A stretch of 14,450 nt of DNA from Caryophanales bacterium (lineage in GTDB: Bacteria > Bacillota_I > Bacilli_A > RF39 > UBA660). Within the stretch, counting starts at the first letter, position 1. Every line of letters begins with the position of its first letter. Positions 7,128-14,450 of this stretch are shown in pieces. The translations under genes and the position numbers were made by a program. The notes beneath the pieces are model-generated. The model was not told the DNA's origin and did not search any database. It saw nothing but the letters and a program-made list of their open reading frames with translations. The stretch is from positions 1-14,450 of the forward strand of contig JAEEZO010000020.1 in assembly GCA_016291895.1 (NCBI GenBank). Direction: 5' to 3'.

Positions 7128-8465
7128 TTATTTCAAATTATTAACTAATTCACAAAATTCGTCCCCGCGAACTTCACATTCTTTGTATTGATCCCATGAT
7201 GCCGATGCTGGACTTAATAATACTATATCTCCATTATCCATTATTTCTTCTATTTTTTCAAATGAATCTTTTTGATGCTCAAATGAATAAACTGGGATAT
7301 GATGTTTATTAGCGAATTCGACTACTCTATCTCTACAAGATCCAATCGCAATAATCGCTTTAACATTTTCTATATAATCATCTAAATCATTAAAATTTTG
7401 TCCACGTTCTAATCCCCCAAGAATAATTATTGTAGGATTAGTAAATGATGATAACGCAATTTGAGTACATTTAATGTTAGTTGCTTCCGTATCATTATAG
7501 AATCTTACACCTTTAAATTCTCTTACAAATTCAAGTCTATGTCTCACTCCACTAAAAGTACTAACTACTTTTTTAATAACTTCATTAGATACATCAAGAA
7601 GTTTTACAATTGATATAGCTTGCATAACATTATAAACATTATGCATACCAGGTATCTTAATATCACTAATAGGTATTACTAAGAGATTATTATAATAAAT
7701 ATTATTATTTTCTAAATAACAATCCGTTTTTTCTTTTTGTGAAAAATACTTCTTTTGACTTTTAATATTTTTTAATTCATCAAGAACTTCACTATTATCT
7801 AAATTAAGAATAGCAATATCATCACTACTTTGATTATAAAACATTTTTGATTTAACTCTTTTATAATTTTCATATGTTTTAAAGAAATCAACATGAGCTT
7901 CTGAAAAGTTAGTAATTAACGCAATATTTGGATGAAAATCAATAATATTTTCACTTTGTTGAACAGATACTTCCATAACAACAATATCGTTTTCAGATAC
8001 TTTATCAACAATACTTGTTAAAGGATAACCAATATTACCTACTAAATGAACTCTTTCTTTAAAAGCTTCATGTAATATTTCATAAGTTAGAGTTGTTGTT
8101 GTTGTTTTACCATTAGTTCCTGTTATACCAATAAGTGTTATATTTTCTGGTAATAAATGATAAGCCATTTCAACTTCATTAATTACAGGAATACCTAGTT
8201 CTCTTGCTTTAAGTACTAAAGGATGATCAATAGGAACTCCAGGGTTTTTAATAAAGTAATCAAAACCGTTTAACTCAACATCATGAGTTCCAAAGATAAA
8301 ATGACATCCCATTTCTTTTAATTCATTTATTTTATTAATATCGTGATCTTTCTCTTCTTTTTTATCATTTATTAAAACATAATTATTATTTTTTAATAAA
8401 TATTTACTTGCTTCATAACCACTTCTTGCAAAACCTAAAATAAAAATTTTTTTATTTGTATACAT
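7128..8465 (-). CDS. murD: UDP-N-acetylmuramoyl-L-alanine--D-glutamate ligase
   Basis: Adds D-glutamate to UDP-MurNAc-L-Ala in the cytoplasmic phase of peptidoglycan synthesis. The 445-residue protein has the three Mur-ligase parts: an N-terminal Rossmann-like UDP domain ([13 protein letters not shown]), a central ATPase with GTNGKTT (116-122), E165 in MEVSVQQ, H191 in EAHVDFF and the carbamylated-Lys candidate K205 in NYKRVKSK, and a C-terminal domain with [25 protein letters not shown] and [10 protein letters not shown]...ERGD-like VRGDEF (R433). In NDTEATN the residue usually Lys in characterised MurD (NDSKATN) is Glu327. Start: ATG 8465, 3 nt after GGTGAT, preferred to the adjoining ATG 8468 that abuts it. 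First gene of its operon. Its presence shows the organism makes peptidoglycan. Confidence 0.96.
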   Translation of the reverse strand: MYTNKKIFILGFARSGYEASKYLLKNNNYVLINDKKEEKDHDINKINELKEMGCHFIFGTHDVELNGFDYFIKNPGVPIDHPLVLKARELGIPVINEVEMAYHLLPENITLIGITGTNGKTTTTTLTYEILHEAFKERVHLVGNIGYPLTSIVDKVSENDIVVMEVSVQQSENIIDFHPNIALITNFSEAHVDFFKTYENYKRVKSKMFYNQSSDDIAILNLDNSEVLDELKNIKSQKKYFSQKEKTDCYLENNNIYYNNLLVIPISDIKIPGMHNVYNVMQAISIVKLLDVSNEVIKKVVSTFSGVRHRLEFVREFKGVRFYNDTEATNIKCTQIALSSFTNPTIIILGGLERGQNFNDLDDYIENVKAIIAIGSCRDRVVEFANKHHIPVYSFEHQKDSFEKIEEIMDNGDIVLLSPASASWDQYKECEVRGDEFCELVNNLK

Positions 8466-8468
8466 CAT

Positions 8469-8510
8469 ATCACCAACGAATATTATATTATGTTTATAGA
8501 AAAAAGTAAA
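8469..8510 (-). promoter_or_regulatory. murD promoter and ribosome site
   Basis: On the minus strand TTTACT (8510-8505, 4 of 6 to TTGACA), 17 nt, then TATAAT (8487-8482), 7 nt, then GGTGAT (8474-8469). The leader should be about 10 nt. It overlaps the divergent rdgB promoter: its -35 falls in the rdgB spacer. Confidence 0.65.
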
Positions 8511-8538
8511 TTACTATGGTATAATTTCTAGTGGTGAT
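8497..8538 (+). promoter_or_regulatory. rdgB promoter and ribosome site
   Basis: TAGAAA (8497-8502, 4 of 6 to TTGACA), 17 nt, then an extended -10 TGGTATAAT (8517-8525), 7 nt, then GGTGAT (8533-8538) and ATG at 8543. The expected transcription start near 8531-8533 rules out the in-frame GTG codons at 8531 and 8534 as practical starts. Confidence 0.65.
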
Positions 8539-8542
8539 AGAA

Positions 8543-9124
8543 ATGATTTTTGCAAGTAATAATAAAGGAAAAATCAAAGAGATTAAAAAAATCTTTAAAG
8601 GATATGAAATACAAAGTTTAAATGATGTTAATATTGATATAGATGTTATTGAAGATGGTAAAACAGCTTATGAAAATGCCTATAAGAAAGCTAAAACGAT
8701 TTTTGATTTAACAGGTCTTCCAACTTTAGCAGATGACTCTGGTTTAATCTTTACAGAACTTGGTGATTGGCCAGGCGTTAACACTAAAAGAATTGCAAAT
8801 AACTATGATGATGATGAACATGAAAGAAACATGATTTTAATCAATAAAGGAAAAGAACTATCTAATAAAGAAATCCAAGCTTTATGTACTCTTGTATATA
8901 TTGATAAAGATCATGAAATATCAACAACAGGTAAAATGATTGGTACAATTGCAGAAAAAGAACATCCTGGAAACGGCTTTGGTTTTGATAGAGTCTTCAT
9001 TCTACCAGATGGACGTTATGTATCAGAATTAACCTCATCTGAAAAAAACAAAATAAGTCATCGAGCAGAAGCTTGCCGTCTTATGAAAAAAGAATTAGAT
9101 AAATTAAAAAAGATTTCTAACTAG
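8543..9124 (+). CDS. rdgB: Non-canonical purine NTP pyrophosphatase (RdgB/HAM1)
   Basis: Hydrolyses dITP, ITP and XTP to monophosphates, cleaning the nucleotide pool. The 193-residue protein matches the family from its first residues: FASNNKGK (3-10) for phosphate binding, EDGKTAYENA (37-46), LADDSGL with catalytic Asp 64/65, GNGFGFDRVF (143-152; the family norm is GFGYDPxF, so Pro is Arg here) and SHRAEA (172-177, usually SHRxxA). Length is usual. Start at ATG 8543, which gives the family N-terminus and lies 4 nt after GGTGAT; an upstream GTG at 8531 would add MVIE at the expected transcription start. It is the only plus-strand gene, divergent from murD and convergent with the YfhO gene, overlapping it by 8 nt. 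Confidence 0.96.
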   Translation: MIFASNNKGKIKEIKKIFKGYEIQSLNDVNIDIDVIEDGKTAYENAYKKAKTIFDLTGLPTLADDSGLIFTELGDWPGVNTKRIANNYDDDEHERNMILINKGKELSNKEIQALCTLVYIDKDHEISTTGKMIGTIAEKEHPGNGFGFDRVFILPDGRYVSELTSSEKNKISHRAEACRLMKKELDKLKKISN

Positions 9125-9134
9125 AAATCTTTTT
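9107..9134. terminator. Bidirectional terminator covering two convergent stop codons
   Basis: A perfect 12-bp stem (9107-9118 / 9123-9134) with core aaagatttct / agaaatcttt and a 4-base loop AACT. An A-run precedes it and tttt-c-ttttt follows it, so it suits both strands. The rdgB stop (TAG, 9122-9124) and the YfhO stop (TAG on minus, 9117-9119) both lie in it. Confidence 0.9.
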
Positions 9135-11597
9135 CTTTTTATCATAAACAATTATTCCAATATATAATAATAGTCCTAATATACTTGCTATCTTTCCATA
9201 ATTAAGCCATGGTGATTGATAAGTTATTTTAACATGATGCTCTCCTTGAGTTATTTTGCATCCCAAGAAAGCTTTATTTATTTTTTCAATTGGTACTTCC
9301 TTATCATCAATAAAGATTTTAAAACCTTTATCATAAGGAATACTAGTTACTAAATAACTATCATCTTTAACAGTTATATCCCCTATTATTTCATCATTTT
9401 CAATACTTATTATATTCATTGAATCATAATTCTTATTAATAATATTTTGATAATCTACTAAATATGTTTCAATATTATCAATATGATATGTTCCTTTTAA
9501 TAATTTTATTGTTAAAGTATTATTATTATCTCCTAAAATATAATGGAAAGTATTATTATGATTTGGATAAATCCAACTTTTACAAGTTAAAATATTCTCT
9601 TCATTATTTATCTTCATTGATATATTATCAATACTACATGTATTTTCTTTTAAACCAGAAACATTTATATATAGTAATTTATTTTTTATATCATCATTAA
9701 ATTTAACAATTATTTCTCCATTATCTTTTGAAACAAGATCATAACCATTATCTTCTTTTACTTCAATATTATTTATTGATACAATTTCATAATCTAGGTG
9801 TACTTTTTCCATATTTAAATCTAAATATGGATTTTTTGTCTCATTTTCGGTAATTACATTATTAAGTAATATAGCTTCATTATATGGGTAATTATAACTT
9901 TTATAATCATATATTGATAGATAATTACTTCTTGCATAAATAAGAGGTAAAGCATAATTATTTAAATATATATTATTACTTATCTTAGTATAACCATTCG
10001 AAAGATCATAATCACTATAGACATATTTAACTCCCATGTAACTATTCCATAATAGATTACTTTTAGATGGTATTAAAAAGTTATTATATTCAACTTCATT
10101 AGATGGAAAATCATTACGAATAAAATCTAAATAATCACCATTATATGTAGATGAATAGAAGTTTGTTGATAAATACTTCTCATGATATATTTTATTAACT
10201 GTTTTAGTTGGATAATATAAATTACTAAAGCGATAATAACCAGAATCATTATTTATAGCATTTACTATTTCTTTATCAACATCACTTGAAAATATTTTAT
10301 TATAATCATTAATTAAAACTTCATCTTCCTTAAAAACTTCATAAATAGATGTACCTACCATAATACTTAAAATAATAAGATAAATGATAATATTTTTATG
10401 ATACTTTTTATATAAAAGTAAACAAATAATAAATACGAGAATTAAGCCATACATCCATTTTACTTGATTAAAATAATATAATAAAACAAAAACAATAGTT
10501 AGATATATACTAAATTTCTTTAAATCAATTTTTTTATTAAATAAATCTTTTAAAAAGTATGCAATATAATAACTAAATAAAGGAATAAAAGGAATAAAAC
10601 ATTTCTCTCTTAAATATAATCCACCATTTAATAGAAATCTAAAGATTGGGAAAAATAAAATAATTGATAATAAACTTGCCATAATAATATTATTTCTCTT
10701 CTTTGTAAAGAATAAATATAATAATGATATAAAGCCAATTATCGATAATCCAATTGCATAAGTTCCATTAAAAATTTTACTAAATAACATATCAGGAATT
10801 AATAAATCTTTTAATTTATAAGCCGATTCACTAACACTTCTTCCTGAGAATAACGTATACATTGTAGGTATTAATAAAATACCAGATAGTAAAATAGGAA
10901 TCATTAAAACTAAAACAAACTTTATTAAATCAATAAAAAATAATTTTAAATCAAACTTTTCCTTTTTATTTAAATATTCATGTAAGTAATAGATACCAAT
11001 TACCATAAGTCCACATACACTATAATAGTAACTAGTCATAATCATTAAAAAGATGCTAATAATTAATAAACCTTTTTTCTTTTTATTTAAATATTTATCG
11101 ACTCCCATTAATCCCATAACAAGAAATGGCATATAATTAACAAACATAATATGTCGATGCATATGAAAGATAAAAGGAGCTGCTAAAACAAATATTATGG
11201 TTGTTAACAACGTTACATTTCTTTTATATTTATGACTTTCAAGAAAATTATAAAATAAAATCCCTGATGCAATTAAGGTAATAATATTAATAATCGTAAT
11301 ATAAGTTGGCATACTCATAAAAGGGAAAAAATATGATGGTAAGATCAAAGGACTTAATAATCCATAATAAGATATATTAAAAATATTTTGACCAGCTCCA
11401 TAATTCAATGCCAAATTAGGGATAAGTTTCCCTGTCTTATAAAACATTTGTCGAAAATAATCAGGAATAATTGTATGTTGATTAATCCAATCAGTATCAG
11501 AACCAAATACATTCTTAAACCTATATGTTAAAAAAACAAAAAAGAGAATTAAGATGATAATAATTAAATAATCTTTTTGTTTTTTACTTATTTTCAT
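9117..11597 (-). CDS. yfhO: YfhO-family membrane glycosyltransferase
   Basis: An 826-residue polytopic membrane protein of the YfhO family (GT-C-like). In Bacillus and Listeria this family moves sugar from a polyprenyl-phosphate carrier onto lipoteichoic acid outside the membrane. About a dozen hydrophobic helices fill residues 9-415, a large polar ectodomain covers about 422-795, and one last helix (about 800-819) precedes a lysine-rich tail KKKKISS. The first extracellular loop has FGSDTDWINQH (D34, D36), the acidic position expected for GT-C catalysis. Start: ATG 11597 has AAGGAG 7 nt upstream; the longer frame to 11666 adds 23 residues inside the gtrA gene with no ribosome site. It overlaps gtrA by 14 nt and is last in the envelope operon. 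Substrate sugar is not readable. Confidence 0.85.
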   Translation of the reverse strand: MKISKKQKDYLIIIILILFFVFLTYRFKNVFGSDTDWINQHTIIPDYFRQMFYKTGKLIPNLALNYGAGQNIFNISYYGLLSPLILPSYFFPFMSMPTYITIINIITLIASGILFYNFLESHKYKRNVTLLTTIIFVLAAPFIFHMHRHIMFVNYMPFLVMGLMGVDKYLNKKKKGLLIISIFLMIMTSYYYSVCGLMVIGIYYLHEYLNKKEKFDLKLFFIDLIKFVLVLMIPILLSGILLIPTMYTLFSGRSVSESAYKLKDLLIPDMLFSKIFNGTYAIGLSIIGFISLLYLFFTKKRNNIIMASLLSIILFFPIFRFLLNGGLYLREKCFIPFIPLFSYYIAYFLKDLFNKKIDLKKFSIYLTIVFVLLYYFNQVKWMYGLILVFIICLLLYKKYHKNIIIYLIILSIMVGTSIYEVFKEDEVLINDYNKIFSSDVDKEIVNAINNDSGYYRFSNLYYPTKTVNKIYHEKYLSTNFYSSTYNGDYLDFIRNDFPSNEVEYNNFLIPSKSNLLWNSYMGVKYVYSDYDLSNGYTKISNNIYLNNYALPLIYARSNYLSIYDYKSYNYPYNEAILLNNVITENETKNPYLDLNMEKVHLDYEIVSINNIEVKEDNGYDLVSKDNGEIIVKFNDDIKNKLLYINVSGLKENTCSIDNISMKINNEENILTCKSWIYPNHNNTFHYILGDNNNTLTIKLLKGTYHIDNIETYLVDYQNIINKNYDSMNIISIENDEIIGDITVKDDSYLVTSIPYDKGFKIFIDDKEVPIEKINKAFLGCKITQGEHHVKITYQSPWLNYGKIASILGLLLYIGIIVYDKKKKISS

Positions 11598-12018
11598 TTT
11601 TCTTCTCCTTAAAGACAATAAACTTACTAAATACATAATTAAGTACAGTGATAACAACTTGGACAATAATCTTCATTATTTTATCGTTAACACCCATTTT
11701 AGTAACAAAAATAAACATTAATCCCATATCAACAAGTAAGGTTGATACTCTTGCAAGATAAAACTTACCTGCTTCACTAAGACTTGCTTTATTTTTATTT
11801 TTAAAGACCCATTTTCGATTAGAGAAATACGCAAAATTAACAGCAGCAATCCAAGAGATAACATTAGCTATTTGAAGTTCTAATGCTACCTTTGGATCAA
11901 GAATTGTAACTGTTAATATATAATATGTTGCTAAACTAACAATTGTTGTTAAAACACCAAATATTAAATAATTAATAATTTCTTGATATTTAACAAATAA
12001 TTCTTTTATCTTATTCAT
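11584..12018 (-). CDS. GtrA/GtcA-family membrane protein, probable lipid-sugar flippase
   Basis: A 144-residue protein with four membrane helices (about 14-36, 45-65, 88-107, 115-135), the size and topology of the GtrA family. Conserved loops NRKWVF (67-72, after helix 2) and NYVFSKFIVF (127-136, at the end of helix 4) are present. GtrA/GtcA proteins are thought to move polyprenyl-phosphate sugars from the inner to the outer membrane face for a GT-C enzyme. Start: ATG 12018, with AGGGAG about 10 nt upstream; the in-frame ATG at 12042 has no ribosome site and would overlap the glycosyltransferase gene by 32 nt. The chosen start still overlaps that gene's end by 8 nt (CATGAATAA). It sits between its expected partners, a CsbB-like enzyme and YfhO. 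Confidence 0.9.
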   Translation of the reverse strand: MNKIKELFVKYQEIINYLIFGVLTTIVSLATYYILTVTILDPKVALELQIANVISWIAAVNFAYFSNRKWVFKNKNKASLSEAGKFYLARVSTLLVDMGLMFIFVTKMGVNDKIMKIIVQVVITVLNYVFSKFIVFKEKKNENK

Positions 12019-12922
12019 GAATATTCGTCTCCCTAACAACATAAACTGGACGATTCTTAACTTCTAAATAAGTTTTTGATAAATATTCACCAATAACTCC
12101 AAGCATCATTAAAATAATGGAACTACTAAATAGAATAATCCATATAATATGATATAACGAACTATAATCAGTTGTTAAAGCAAGAATAAACATTACAATA
12201 GCTGCAATAAAGAAAAGTATTCCAAAAACAAATGATAAGATAAGCGGTATTGTTGTAAAAGCTACAATTCCCTCAATAGCATATTTGAATAATTTCCAAA
12301 ATGACCATTTGGTTGTACCCGCTACTCTTTCAATATTCTCATACTCTAAATATTTTGTTTTAAAACCAACAAAACTAAATAATCCTTTAGAATAACGATT
12401 GTATTCAGATAATCTTAAAATGTTATCAACAACAATTCTTTTCATTAAACGAAAGTCTCTTGCGCCATCAACCATTTCAACATTACTCATTTTATTTATT
12501 AACTTATAAAAACATCTTGCAAAAAAACTACGAATAGGAGGTTCTCCTTTTCTTGTTACTCTTCTTGTTCCAACAATATCATATCCTTCTTCTTCAATTA
12601 ATCTTATCATTTCAGGAAGAAGTGATGGTGGATCTTGTAAATCAACATCCATTATTGTTATATAATTACCTGTTGCTTGCATAAGTCCTGCATACATAGC
12701 AGCTTCTTTTCCAAAATTACGAGAAAAAGAAATGTATTTAACACATGGATCTTCTTTTAAAGACTTTATTACTTTTAAAGAATTATCAGAAGAACCATCA
12801 TCAACATAAATTAATTCTAATTGTTCTTTACGTTCTTTAAAAACTTTCTTTACTTCTTCATAAAAGAGTGGAACACTTTCTTCTTCATTGTAACATGGAA
12901 CAATGATACTCACTTTTTTCAT
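12011..12922 (-). CDS. GT2 polyprenyl-phosphate glycosyltransferase (CsbB/GtrB type)
   Basis: A 303-residue enzyme expected to load a sugar from a nucleotide donor onto undecaprenyl phosphate at the inner membrane face. The GT-A domain starts at once (VSIIVPCYNEEESVP), with DD41-42 in YVDDGSSDNS, the DxD-type MDVDLQDPP (D92, D94), RNFGKEAAM and the GtrB-type GTRRVTRKGEPPIRSFF. Two membrane helices follow (about 222-249 and 258-280), then IGEYLSKTYLEVKNRPVY, the usual family ending. Start at ATG 12922 with TAGGAGAG upstream, where TAG is the stop of the LtaS-like gene; the gap is 8 nt. Direct pairing with GtrA and YfhO genes identifies it as the first step of a three-part polymer glycosylation system. 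Sugar specificity (GlcNAc in Bacillus CsbB) cannot be read here. Confidence 0.93.
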   Translation of the reverse strand: MKKVSIIVPCYNEEESVPLFYEEVKKVFKERKEQLELIYVDDGSSDNSLKVIKSLKEDPCVKYISFSRNFGKEAAMYAGLMQATGNYITIMDVDLQDPPSLLPEMIRLIEEEGYDIVGTRRVTRKGEPPIRSFFARCFYKLINKMSNVEMVDGARDFRLMKRIVVDNILRLSEYNRYSKGLFSFVGFKTKYLEYENIERVAGTTKWSFWKLFKYAIEGIVAFTTIPLILSFVFGILFFIAAIVMFILALTTDYSSLYHIIWIILFSSSIILMMLGVIGEYLSKTYLEVKNRPVYVVRETNIHE

Positions 12923-12930
12923 AATCTCTC

Positions 12931-14450
12931 CTAATTAATAATATCTTTAAAATAATTATATTTAAGTACTAAATCATTTTTCTTTATTAAATATTCAACA
13001 TAATTATTTTTCTTATCTAAATCGTCTTTATTTATTTTCTTTTTATTTGATACTTCACCATCAACAACATAAACATTACCATCATACCATGAAAAATCAC
13101 TAAAGATGGTTATTGGTTGATAGTTTTTATCTAAAGCATCTGTTTCAACATACCATTTTTCATTATAATTAACACCCATTAAATTTAAAAATGTTGGTAA
13201 GATATTTAATTGACTTGTTACTTTTTTGATTTCTTCTTTTTTAGTCTTACTACTCCATATAAAGAATGGTGTATGATTAACTAAATTTGTCTTAACATCT
13301 TTGCCATTCTTTGCAAGAATCTCTGTATCTGATACTGTATATAAATAATGATCTGTAAAAGCAACAATAATAGTATCATCATAAAGACCATTATCTTTTA
13401 ATCCTTGCATTAATAAACCAACAAAGTAATCTGTTTCACGAGCTTGTCTTTTAATACAATCTTCTTCACTCATATTAAGATTATAAATGAATTCATTTCT
13501 CTCACTACTTGACATATCCTTTATTTCATCTTCATAATCAATCATAAGTAGTTGTCTACAAACACCTTTTTTAGTTGTAAAAGGTAAATGATTACTATAA
13601 GTAATAATATAATTAATAAATGGTCCTTCACTTTTAAACATTTCATTATAGAAAGTTTCATTAAGAATAAGTTCACGATCCAAATAGTATTCATTATCAC
13701 TATAAACATTTAAATCTTTAAGACCAAAGTATTGATCATAACCAAAGTTTTGATAATTAATTGATCTACTATAATATTCTCCACTATTCATATGAAAAGC
13801 TTTAATATTATAATTCTCTTGTTTCATAAGATTTGCCATAGAATAAGGAAAATCATTCTTATTTAACGTATAAGCGTTTATTGGGTATGTAAATGGTGTC
13901 ATATAACCTACATTAACTGCAAATTCTGAATTAAAGGTACTACCACCACCATTATAAAATGAATAATGATTAGTAAAATTAATCGCATGATCTTGTAAAC
14001 TATAAGTATTAGGCATTATTTCTTTAGTTAATAACCAATCGTCAATTCCTTCAAGTTGTAAGAAAATAACATTTTTATTCTTATATTTACCAGTATATTT
14101 ATTTTTAACATGATGATCATTCGCTGTACTAAATACATCACTTAAGAAATTATTCTCAGTCTCACTTAAAGTTTCTTCTGGTTTTAAATAAACCATATAA
14201 AAATCTCTAATACTGTATTCATATAAACCTGTTAAAGCTAAACATTTATTATTATCATTAAAATTATTATAAATATTCTTTGGTGTACGCCATGAATCCC
14301 ATGTAAGTTCAAGATTACCTTTACCTAAGAGTTTTACAGAAATAAAATGACATAAAATAAATAATATAAGACAAGTAAATAGTCTTTTTTTATTAACTAC
14401 TTTATTATTTGGAAATTTCTTAATTGAATAGATAAATAAAATAATTACTA
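12931..14450 (-). CDS. LtaS-type phosphoglycerol transferase (partial, 5' end outside)
   Basis: A sulfatase-superfamily enzyme of the lipoteichoic acid synthase type, which polymerises glycerol phosphate from phosphatidylglycerol outside the membrane. The frame is open to the window edge: 84 codons precede the internal Met at 14196, encoding a membrane helix (CLILFILCHFIS) and then LTWDSWRTPKN and GLYEYSIRDFY, so 14196 is not the true start. Of 505 visible residues, expected metal/catalytic residues are E133 (FLQLEGIDDW), nucleophile T171 in GGGSTFNSEF, H287 (SNHLPF) and D366-H367 (FTDHY). More N-terminal helices should lie beyond the window. The promoter is not visible. It heads the visible part of the operon, 8 nt from the CsbB-like gene, which suggests its product is the polymer being glycosylated. 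Another phosphoglycerol-transfer role is possible. Confidence 0.85.
   Translation of the reverse strand, partial: VIILFIYSIKKFPNNKVVNKKRLFTCLILFILCHFISVKLLGKGNLELTWDSWRTPKNIYNNFNDNNKCLALTGLYEYSIRDFYMVYLKPEETLSETENNFLSDVFSTANDHHVKNKYTGKYKNKNVIFLQLEGIDDWLLTKEIMPNTYSLQDHAINFTNHYSFYNGGGSTFNSEFAVNVGYMTPFTYPINAYTLNKNDFPYSMANLMKQENYNIKAFHMNSGEYYSRSINYQNFGYDQYFGLKDLNVYSDNEYYLDRELILNETFYNEMFKSEGPFINYIITYSNHLPFTTKKGVCRQLLMIDYEDEIKDMSSSERNEFIYNLNMSEEDCIKRQARETDYFVGLLMQGLKDNGLYDDTIIVAFTDHYLYTVSDTEILAKNGKDVKTNLVNHTPFFIWSSKTKKEEIKKVTSQLNILPTFLNLMGVNYNEKWYVETDALDKNYQPITIFSDFSWYDGNVYVVDGEVSNKKKINKDDLDKKNNYVEYLIKKNDLVLKYNYFKDIIN

Noticed and set aside
8531..8542. GTG start for rdgB giving an MVIE extension
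   Set aside because: The GTG coincides with the predicted transcription start and GGTGAT lies after it; ATG 8543 gives the family N-terminus.
9464..9700. Plus-strand 78-residue open frame opposite yfhO
   Set aside because: Its product is almost only Y, L, K, F and I, a shadow of the AT-rich ectodomain coding strand; no ribosome site.
11598..11666. 23-residue hydrophobic N-terminal extension of YfhO
   Set aside because: It is the out-of-frame end of gtrA with no ribosome site; AAGGAG lies before the ATG at 11597.
1..14450. Mobile element, phage, CRISPR array, tRNA, rRNA or riboswitch
   Set aside because: No transposase or integrase gene, no direct-repeat array and no RNA-gene-like GC-rich stretch was seen; intergenic gaps are too short for riboswitches.

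Overview
The window is strongly AT-rich, densely packed DNA from a low-GC Gram-positive relative (Bacillota, Bacilli side). Wall and teichoic-acid genes (murD, an LtaS-type synthase, YfhO, GtrA and CsbB families), AGGAGG/GGTGAT ribosome sites and very short intergenic gaps fit a small-genome gut-type lineage near Erysipelotrichia, RF39 or Mollicutes. I cannot name the genus. Tryptophan codons checked (in enolase and the LtaS-like protein) are TGG, and a TGA acts as a stop inside a ribosome-binding site, so the standard bacterial code applies, not the Mycoplasma code. Nine of ten intact or partial gene bodies lie on the minus strand; only rdgB is on plus.

Reading the minus strand from the right edge: (1) 14450 to 9117 is a cell-envelope operon. 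It holds an LtaS-family phosphoglycerol transferase (5' end beyond the window), a CsbB/GtrB-type polyprenyl-phosphate glycosyltransferase, a GtrA-family small membrane protein (GtcA-like flippase) and a YfhO-family membrane glycosyltransferase. Together these look like a lipoteichoic-acid-type polymerase plus the full three-part machine that glycosylates the polymer outside the cell. Genes overlap or lie 8 nt apart. (2) rdgB (8543-9124, plus) converges on this operon; the two stop codons sit inside one shared hairpin terminator. (3) rdgB and murD diverge from overlapping promoters. murD, eno and an unrecognised 167-residue gene form an operon ending at a terminator near 5341-5362. (4) A second promoter drives a transglutaminase-fold protein whose cysteine position is glycine, an ATP-grasp ligase and a HAD phosphatase, tightly coupled, ending at a terminator at 3023-3047. 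This is the least understood unit. (5) A single gene encodes a 983-residue membrane-anchored M14 metallocarboxypeptidase with three Big2 domains, ending in a hairpin at 20-43.

All four visible promoters share one layout: TATAAT, then 7-8 nt, then a G-rich ribosome site (GGTGAT in three), then 3-6 nt, then ATG. Predicted leaders are only about 10-17 nt. Two of the promoters start directly in the T-tract of the preceding terminator. Several upstream start codons are not supported by ribosome sites, and I place the starts at the ATGs given below. No RNA genes, mobile elements, CRISPR arrays, riboswitches or attachment sites were seen, and no gene-free stretch exceeds about 80 bases.
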